Notes under the pieces: model-generated
Databases searched by the model: none
Told to the model about the DNA's origin: nothing
Seen by the model: the letters and a program-made list of their open reading frames with translations, nothing else
Origin: Rhyzopertha dominica
Taxonomy: Eukaryota > Arthropoda > Insecta > Coleoptera > Bostrichidae
Assembly: GCA_025024175.1 (NCBI GenBank)
Contig: QCXZ01000003.1
Coordinates: 59,166,023 to 59,230,022 of the forward strand
DNA length: 64,000 nt
Direction: 5' to 3'
Program-made: the position numbers and the translations under genes
Part shown: positions 35,304-45,200 of the stretch, piece by piece
Layout of the letters: each line of letters opens with the position of its first letter
Numbering within the stretch: position 1 is the stretch's first letter

Positions 35304-38192
35304 GGTAATGGCAAAGACGATTTTATAAGACTGTCCAACGTTATAGGAGTACCCCAGCAGTATTAATGCATGTTACCAGATGGCGTATGATGTAGCTCGA
35401 CGTCTATTCGGTCAAATTACGCCACATGACCTTGTCACTGGACCGGCAACACCATACTTTGAATAATGCGTGTTTGCCCATTATAGTATACTGTAAAACC
35501 TTAGCGCTTAGCGGGTATATATACCGATTTATGTACGATGCAGTTTCGCGCTGCGTTCTATAACTTTTAGTCGCCACCGCCGAAAGCAAGGTATGGTGCG
35601 AAAAAATCCAGAAGATGTTTATGTTTCCAGTGTTCTGAAAGATCTGAATTAAAATGCTTTGCCATTGTTAATAATTACAACTTACTACGCGCTCTTGACT
35701 ATTCTAAAAATTAGAAAAATTTAGATTAGTTGTTCAATACATAACTGTATTATGGTAAACACCATAAATATTATTAAGCAAAACAATGCAAGGTTAAAAT
35801 GCAACAAATTAGGGATGCCCATTTTAAGATGTATGAAAAAACTTGACAATCATTATATAACTCGCATTTTATTAATATTAAACATTATAATGTGTACAGA
35901 TAGCAAAACATTTTTATTAAAACGACACAAGTATGAAAATATATACATATATGTGGTGATAAAACAAACAAAAACTGCATGTTGCTGCTTCAGGGTTCAG
36001 TATTACAAAAATACAAAAAAAAACATATGAGGACTGCTACCTGCATTGTTTTGCCACGCGTCGTGCTTTTATAAGGGGGTGGGCTTTAAGTGAATTACAG
36101 GACCATACTTGAAATGTTTTAACTACAATATTGATATTTAAGAAATATTATAGATAAAACATTTCGTTTTTTCTTCTACACAACAATATTTGATTTGTTT
36201 AATGCTACACTTTATTAGAGAATATCATAATATACAATTAAACGAGCATTCTAAAAATGCAATAATATCGTTAATAGGTACCCACCTATAATTAAAAAAC
36301 CGCTGCAAATTGAATCAATACTTCCACATCCAATTGTAAAAATGACAGTTACGTTTTTATTTCTTATACTATACGATTAGTACCTAATCAGGTTTTGAGC
36401 ATTTTTTCTCTCTACACATTTAAATTCTAAGACAAATAGTCCTCGTGATATTAGCAAAAATATATAAATTTTAAAATAGGTTTTTTCCAAATAACTCGAA
36501 AATTATCAACTTAACAAAAAAAAACTACAAGAGTGATTTCTGATCAGAAATTTGATTTTCTATATAATACCAAAACTTAAAAAAAATCGTACGAGCAGGG
36601 TCCAAAATAGGTTTTTTGGAAATATTTCGAAAATATCAAAATTTTGAATAAATTTTCTAAGACACTTTTGGCGAAAAATTTTATTCCCTATCTAGTGGTA
36701 TTTTCATTTTTTGAATATATTAAATATATTCGAAAATATATAGGAAAAACCCTTTTCTTTAAGTGACGCTTTTTTGCTAATACGTTCTAAACAGTTTGCT
36801 GCACCGAAAATTTATAAGAACTAATAATACTCGCAGTTATACTACTAATCACAGACTAAAACGAAAAAAAAAAATTTTGCAAAAAGGGTAGTTACCCCCC
36901 AATTTCGCCCCCTTCCCGATACCCTACTTACTCCATAAACAATAGGTCGCTTTTGGTTAGTTGATATTTATACGTTTGCTAAATTTCAAGTTCATATATT
37001 AAGTCTTTCGAAAGTTAATCGTGTCCACAAACAATACCACAGACAAGAAATTTTTTTGCTCAAATTTTGTTTTTTTTTTGCGTTTTCAACCAATTTAAAG
37101 CGAATGAGCAAATGAAGAATTTTGAAAATTTTTTTCGCGATACAATACTTCCCATCCGTTGGATGTGGAAGTAGGTAATTCAAAATACTTCAATTTATTT
37201 ACATTTCCTTCAAACACTATTTTATTTACAAACACGTAGGTAATACTATGTATTTACATTCTATGTTGTGTTGTTAAATTTACAATTAAAACCACGCTTA
37301 CTGGAGGTTCACAGCGGACCGAGAAAAGAGCGTGGCGACAAGTTTGAACTAGAAAGTTTGAAAATATTAATACTTATAGTACAGTCCACTACTTTAATTT
37401 TATATTTTAGTTTCATTTTTATATAATTAGTTCGAGAAGAGAGAATAGCGGTGTATTTATTTAATGATCATTAACATCAAAAGTTAAATATATGACTTGC
37501 CGTGCAAAGTAAGGGATGAAAGCTTTTACAGTTTATCTCAATCAACATTGGTCGCGATATACCTAGCATACAGTCAAAAATAATTCGAAGTTTGGGCCAG
37601 CAATATACATGCGATTTGTACGATTAATTTCGCAAAAGCGCGTTCGTATTTTATATATAATTTTTTTTCGTCGTAGGCAATTTAAATTCCGAAGAAAATT
37701 TGTAACGTTAAAAGTTTTGTTTGAGGTAATATGTTTTTTCTACGGACCTTTCAAGCAAGGTTCCTTATTAATCTCCATTGCCCTGGGTCTCTGCGTGACA
37801 GGACACGCCTGTATATAAGACAAAGACCACATCGCTGACATAGTGACATACCTACTACATATTTCTGCTTTGTCCATAAATACAGTTATTTAAGTAATTA
37901 GTTTACCACTCAAGATTATTTAAAATATTGCACAATGTATTACTTATATTTACCAATAAAATGACTAGCCAAGACCGTTTTTTATATTTACATGTTATTC
38001 GCGTAAAAACAAGAATAAGGCGTAAACATGGCAACGTCGACTTTTAGCGCTTAAAATTAATCAGCGACACCCCACAGGTGCAGGACAAACTAATGGTTCG
38101 ATGGTGTCGACGCCTAGTGGCCGCATACCGGTTGGGCGCGTCCAAGTTTAACATTGCGTTGATCAGTCTTATAAAATCGTCTTTGGTAATGG
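35304..38192. mobile_element. 2.87-kb TIR element with perfect 8-bp TSD
   Basis: The element is 35312-38184. It begins CAAAGACGATTTTATAAG (35312), and the right end is its inverse, CTTATAAAATCGTCTTT (ending 38184). The inverted match extends about 28 bp with two mismatches, to CAACG. It is flanked by GGTAATGG at 35304-35311 and again at 38185-38192. Eight-base duplication suggests hAT, P or a related superfamily. No transposase is visible, and the centre carries interspersed element A copy 2 (36294-37173). It inserted into the first unit of the 184-bp tandem repeat. Confidence 0.78.
36294..37173. mobile_element. Interspersed element A, copy 2
   Basis: The inverse of copy 1 (5253-6335). Shared blocks include GCTGCAAATTGAATCA, TACTTCCACATCCAATTG, ATCGTACGAGCAGGG, AATTTCGCCCCCTTCCCGAT, CGATACAATACTTCCCATCC and TTGGATGTGGAAGTA. 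About 880 bp, shorter than copy 1, and non-coding. Confidence 0.7.
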
Positions 38193-38540
38193 TAACCAAA
38201 ACACACTCGTGGCAATAACCTATGTGATAACTGCTTAACCATATAACCGCATATTACTATTACCATAGATAAATTAATTTATCTATGCTATTACAATATA
38301 ATATCACACATGCTTTTTGTGTTTACATGTATCCTCTTTTTCTGAATATTCGATATAATTATTACAAATGTAATGGTAACCAAAACATACTCGTGGCNAT
38401 AACCTATGTGATAACCGCTTAACCACATAACCGCATATTACTATTACCATAGATAAATTAATTTATCTATGCTATTACAATATAATATCACATATGCTTT
38501 TTGTGTTTACATGTATCCTCTTTTTCTGAATAATATTCAC
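38185..38540. repeat. 184-bp tandem duplication with internal palindrome
   Basis: The unit starting TAATGGTAACCAAAACA at 38187 recurs at 38371. Both units carry ACATGTATCCTCTTTTTCTG and a perfect 24-bp palindrome centred on AAATTAATTT (38264-38287 and 38448-38471). The unit start GATATAATTATTACAAA is also present left of the TIR element (35288-35304). The two halves were thus one array before insertion. Confidence 0.87.
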
Positions 38541-38877
38541 TGCCCACAATTTAAAAATGCTAATATGATATAACAAATACAGCCCTATTACACAACAATC
38601 CCGCCTTTTTCCAGCACTAAAGTACTGTTCTTAATATTTTATGTATCTGCCGCCAGATGTCATGTCACTATTGTAAACTTGCCTATAGAAAGGGCGAAGT
38701 GGTACTTATTTAAATATTAATTTGACTTTAATTCAAACATTACATTTTTATGTAGTTTTTTCGAGACAAGTTCATATTTTATTAAATATAAGGAATATTG
38801 TCGCATTATTAATTTTGTTTCGATATTATGAAACATCGATACTATAACCCAATTCCAATACCGATACGGATATCAAG

Positions 38878-38885
38878 TATCGATA
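38878..38885. promoter_or_regulatory. DRE-type motif upstream of RPA70
   Basis: A perfect TATCGATA palindrome about 400 bp before the RPA70 ATG. ATCGATAC lies at 38835-38842, and CGATACGG follows further on. In Drosophila TATCGATA is the DREF-binding DNA-replication-related element found at replication genes. The spacing is rather long, and similar strings also occur in insect repeats. Confidence 0.35.
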
Positions 38886-39286
38886 TTTTTGCTTCTATAC
38901 CGTATCCCTAGTAACAAATGATTACACTGGGAATTACCGGTTTATACAATAAGTGACAGAATACCTACCAAGAGGTAGTAAACAAATACGTATGTTGCAT
39001 TTATGTACAGTTAACAAAATACCAAGTATTCTTTTTTATATGTTTTTGATAAACGTCTTTCCCGTTTTCCTCTGGTATAAACTCGATATTATATTTTTTG
39101 GCCAACGCCAACTGTAAGTGAAACTGTTTCTAAAACTACTGATGGGAATGTAATCTACTAACCTACAATCTCCTGAGAAATGAATGGCTGAAATTTGAAT
39201 TTTGCAAGCATTTGTTAAGCAGTCAACAGGCAATTGTTACTGAAGTATTTTTCTCGTTAATATTAAGAAACGGTGGAAACTACAAC

Positions 39287-42200
39287 ATGACATCACAAAT
39301 TCAATTAACACAAGGAGCACTTCGTGTAAGTTTGCATCTAATTCCAAGTTTTTTTTTGCAACCCACATTCTTAGATCATTATGACTGGCGGAGAGGTGAA
39401 GGATCCCATAATGCAAGTGTTGGCAATCAAAAATGCACCAAATAAAAATCAACCGGACAGAGAAAGGTATCGTTTGATGCTGTCCGATGGGGAATTTTAT
39501 ATATCGTACGCTATTCTATCACTTCCTAAAAGTAGTGATGGCAAATCTGCCCAAGTTCCAGATAACACCATTATTAAGATGACTCACTACTTAACTAGCC
39601 TTATAAACAATGAGACCAGTGGTGAAAGGTAAAAATAATGTTTTGGGTTAGTCATTCATTTGATATCTGATTTGCACCGTAGGCGAATTGTTGTGATTTT
39701 GGGCATGGAAGTGTTAGTTGATGGTACTGGCATTAAAAAAATAGGTGATCCAGTTTCATATTGTGATATGAACGGCAATGCTGGTGAATCCAGTCTTGCA
39801 ATATCTGCGAGCAAGCAGACACAGCCCATAGCGAATCTGATGTTGCCTTCTGGGGCGGCCCAGAACAACGGCTGTAATGAGTTCGTCTTGAAATCCATAA
39901 GTAACCTCAGCCCTTTCTTTGTCAAGTAAGTTAGTACCGAATTCGTTTCTCCGTCATTATATAGAAATCAACAGGTGGTTGATCAAGGCAAGNGTGATCA
40001 ACAAATCGAGTATACGCACTTGGTCCAATTCTAATGGCGAAGGGAAGCNCTTCAGTATAGANCTGCTTGATAACAGNGGAGAAATCAGGGCTACGATTTT
40101 CCAGGACCTCGTGGNTAAATNTTATCAGATGATTGAGGTTCATTCTGCTTGTTTTCTATGAGGTTGTCTGTTTATGTTGAATTTTAGGTGGATAAGGTAT
40201 ATTTGATATCCAAAGGCAAGCTTAGGATTGCAAACAAACAGTTTACTTCTATTAAAAATGATTTTGAGATAACATTCACAAATGATACCTTTATTGAAGA
40301 ATGTCACGATGATACTAATTCACTTCCGAAGGTGCAATATGATTTTGTTAGAATTGATAGCATCGCAAGTAAGACAGTTGGGACTTTTGTTGGTAAGTAA
40401 TTTTTGCATGTTTATGAACTGACTGTGTTGTGCTAATATTGAAAGTGAAATTTTTTAAATACTGTAAACTGGATCCGTTCCCTCGAAGTGAATATTTATT
40501 TATGTAACTTTTCAAGATTCAACTCCACAAAGTCAAACTTTCCACTTCATTAGCAAATGTGTAGTGGGCAAAGCGCTTTCAGCTAATAACAGAAATCATT
40601 AGTGCCTTATACAATGAATAGAATTTAAATTAATTTAAATTAAAAGTGATGTCAAATTGGAAATAAGCAGTCTTGACTTTAAAGAAATAGTAGCCTAAAA
40701 CTAAAAATTACAGATATTATTCAAAATCATATTTCCATTATCTCTAATTTTGTATATTTCCAAAACTTCAAAAACCTAATTTTCAGGATTTCTTACAAAA
40801 ATGTAAAATATGTAAATTACTTATGGTGGAAGTGTGNTTATATGACAATAAATGATTTAAATATTGTAAATTGGTCCATTTGCACAAAGTGGAAATTTAG
40901 TTTCTTAAAGTAAATCTTTACCAAGNCCAATTATTTCGATTTTATTTCAAACAAATTGGCAAGGCGGTTTCAGCTCCTACAAGCCATCATCAGTACCATA
41001 AAAAGAGAATACAAAAGAATTTATATAAAAGTGTCGTCAAATTGGAAATAAGCAACTTTGACTTTAAACAAAAAGTAACCTGCATGCCAAAAAAACACAA
41101 ACATGAAATCAGTGATCAAATCAAGAATTTAGAATAAGACAACTAAAATTACAAAAATCATTCAAAATTCTAAAATTACTGTTATCTATAATTTTGCATA
41201 TTTCCAAAATTTGTTTGTTACAAAAATGTAAAGAATTTCAGTTTTTTAAAGAGGCAGTGTGTTTAAATGACAATAAATCATTTGCTAACGAAGGATTTGT
41301 ATTAACTGTATGACTATTTTTATATTTTTCATATTGTTTTAAATGAGGTTTTAAATGTTCATTGCCTCTAATTGAAAATGGTCTTCTCGTTTGACCAATA
41401 TAAACGAAATTACAATCGTTACAAGAAAAACCATATACTCTTGAATGATTCAAAACTGAAATTTTGTCTTAATTGCGAGTCAAACGGGAAAACACACTGT
41501 CTGCCATAGAAAAACTAGCACTTATTTCATGAGAGGAAAACAGTTTAGATGAACTAAGTGAGACTGGACCAATAAACATAAGAGGATACCAAATTTTGGT
41601 TTCTCTAGCATGAATAGCGTTAAAGGAAAACTTAAATTTTGCTAAATATTTAAAGTATAATTTTTGTAATGAATGATTTGGAAAGCTGGCTTTAAAAGCA
41701 ATTTGAAGTGTTAGACCCAGTTCTTTTCCAAAAGCTTATAAAGAAAGAGGTACCTGCCTTAAAAAGTCTGTTAAAAATAATATTAAATGATAAAGATATA
41801 TATGCTTGCTATTCCAAAAAATATATCTTAGGTAAATTAATCATATTGTTTGCACACGGAATTTTCTAAGTTCAAAACTTACGGAGGATCAAATTTAACC
41901 ATTTAGCTATAATTTTGTAATTTTTTATACATAATTGGTCTCTGCTTGTTGTAGAAGAGTTTTAAAGTACATGTGCAGCTTAAAGTAAATCTATTGTTCA
42001 ATATAATCACACAAACCTTGAGGATATATTATTTATTCCACCTTTATTTTGTCTAGACTCTCAAAGATTTTATAATTGGTGGGGCAATAACATTAGGTGT
42101 AGTCGCATTTACACAATCAGTGGCACAATTAGAATACAAAATTATTTTTATGATTTATTAATATTGCACATTAAACATTAAAATTCCATTTTTATATTTT

Positions 42201-45200
42201 CTGAGTAAAAATGATCAGAATTGTAATATTGTTTCAATGTAAAAAATTAAACACAATTTTAAAAATCCTACTACATATTTACAACATCATTAAAGTTTTA
42301 TACAATTTTAATAAATATCTTTAATTCAATTTTATCTTAAAAAAACGTTGTATTTATTATATTAGAAATAAACTGAGTTACAAAAGAATAATGTAGGTTT
42401 TTTAAAATTCAAAAGCTAGAAGGGAACAGAAGACAAATCTAAATTCCGTGAGTAGAAAGAAAATACATATCTTTGTTTGAGAATTGCAATCTGGATGACA
42501 CCATGCCATCTAGTGGCAATACGGCATGATCCACTCGTCTCTGTGGAGAACTATTCTGAATGGCAGCCCACTGTGTTGTGGGCGTTTAAAAGCCGGCAGA
42601 CGTTCTCCAACGATGATTTTACTAGATGGCATGGTGTCATCCACACTGTAATTCTCGCATACACATCGCTTACCTTGGCGTATATAAGGGAAGCTAGATC
42701 TATGCCGTGTTGTCTGCGTTGGGACTATAGCTGTGCTGAGAAGGCCTTATAAGCTGTCCACAGATTGTCTTGATGCAGGCAACATGACATAGACGTAATT
42801 GTTATACATATCTTTGTGTTTTGTTTGAACCATCTTTTAATAGCCTACCAATAAAATACATAGTTGATACTGGTTCTGTTATTGTTTTTGATCATAGAAC
42901 AATGACCGACTGTTATAACCTTACTCAGACTTTCATACTTTTTTTAGTAGTTTTTTTTGAACAAATGTTTTGTAAAAAGATACCATAAAGTATAGACTTT
43001 ACTAAAAACACACGATGGCCACACTTGAGTTTCTATTAGAAGTATCTTGGAAAGTTGACAGAATTTTGAAATGAAATTTTGTACGCTGACCTTCAATGGT
43101 GGGGCAAGATGAATGAAAATATCCCCTGAGATGGTGGACGTTACCACTACCTTCATCATTTTAATCATTTTTAAAGATACTTGTACCAATTTAAAGGTAT
43201 TGGTGTTGCTATAGCAATATAGAATATATAGAACACCAAATTCATAACGTTGCTAGGCAGCAAACTTTAGGGCAACCACTCCTATGGGTCTAAGATGACC
43301 CCTTCAGGCGTAATTTGCATTTCTTTGAAAATTTTGATGTTTACGGGGGTTTCTAAGAAACTATTTGGCAATAAAATAAAAATACTTGATTGTTTCACAT
43401 ACTGTTGTTTTATACTCCGAAAAAGAACCGAAAGATTCAAAACAGATCTGTAAGTAATTATTAAATACTGTGAAAAAAACAAGTGTTTTTATTCAAGGAA
43501 ACAAAGAATCAAAATATTTTGCTGATAGAAAAGGATTCAATAAAACGTCTTCACTCTATTAAAATTATTAATTGTTTTTAATTTATAAATCATCATAATT
43601 AAAAATTATTCATAATTGACATAAACAATCTCATACTGCTAACTATCAAATTAAAGTTTAGCAATGAGTTCTTTTCTTAATCTCATTGAAACAATTAAAG
43701 AAATTATTTTGGTGACAATGCTATTTACTGCACTTAAACAGTCAACTAAATTATCTTCTCCTTTGAACAGAAGTCGGATCAAAATTTTATTAACTGTATC
43801 AGTGTGATTCACATTTTGGATTACATTTACATTAACTACATTTACTTTGGAAGTTGCAATTCAATATCAGTTATATTAGACACGATAATTACTGTACACT
43901 TCCCACATAATTTTTATTAATAACAAAATTTCCTGATAACTGATGCTGCTTAATTATTCTAGATGTCATCGGTGTTTGCAAGTCAACCTCTGACATAGTG
44001 TCAATCAATTCCAAAAGCACTGGTCGAATTCTGAAGAAACGAGAGGTCACACTAGTTGACACGTCCAACTTTGCTGTAAGATGTTACCACCAGTTTATTT
44101 GTATATGCTAACTTCAAGGTTTCTAGATCTGTTTAACTTTGTGGAATAACGATGCAGAAAATTTTGATGGATTGCTAAATCCTGTGGTGTTGGTCAAAGG
44201 TGCTAAACTAGGGGAATTTGCTGGTAGTAAAAATCTTTCACTGATCGGCAGCAGCCAGATGCGAATCAATCCCAACATACCTGAGGCACATGACTTGCGA
44301 GAATGGTTTGACATGGGTGGTTGCCATGCTGATGTTTCTAATATCAGTGGAAGGTAGGTTTTGATTCCTTTGTTTTTTTTTAATATGCAAGTTGTTTCGA
44401 TTTTTTGGTTTTAAAATAATAAATTTTGGAAGTTAGCAAAAATAATTAGAGATACATTTTTCAATCAGATTTTTATTGTTTCTGCTCTTGCAAATTTATA
44501 TAAAAAATGCATGAAGTAAGGGAATATGGATCAAATATTTTGTATGTTTCTGTAATATTAACAACCCATTTAAAATAATAATAATAATAATGTCTTTATT
44601 TAGCATATAGCTAATATGAAAACAAATTATGTTTACAGAAAATAAATGCAAAATTATCACTCAGTATTTCAGCAATAATAAAAAAATATACATTCAAAAA
44701 AGAAAACCACAATCTATTCAAAATTTGTAAGACAAATGTCGCCAGCGATCTCAGAAAAATATTGTAACATTGACATCTCTTTATATGCTCTGGTAATTCA
44801 TTGAATAGTATCAAGCCTTTAAACATTGTAGACCGAAAATGTCAACTAATATTACTAGTAGACAAAAAATATCATCCTGCTGTTTAATAGGAAATGTGTG
44901 TACATCAAAATTATACCTTAAATTTGCATGTAAATATTTAGACATCGTCTACATTTTTGTCTTAAATGTATATTTTAAGGTTTTGTTTACTGTTATTTGG
45001 TTCATACTCATAACTTCCAGAGTATTTAGCACAGATTTTACAGGAGTATATCTGTTACATTGTAATACCGTTCTCAAACATCTATTTTGTATTTTTTGAA
45101 GCCATCCAACAGCAACCCTCTGTAGATTGAACAATATTCTACTGTAGTAACCAATATGTGGCAATATATAGTTTTATACAGTAATAGGCTAGTTTTAAGA

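Noticed and set aside
39656..40161. ORFs on the minus strand within RPA70
   Set aside because: Shadows of RPA70 exons 3 and 4.
42944..43482. Two minus-strand ORFs in RPA70 intron 5
   Set aside because: No TE or gene similarity and no codon-like pattern; treated as intronic noise.
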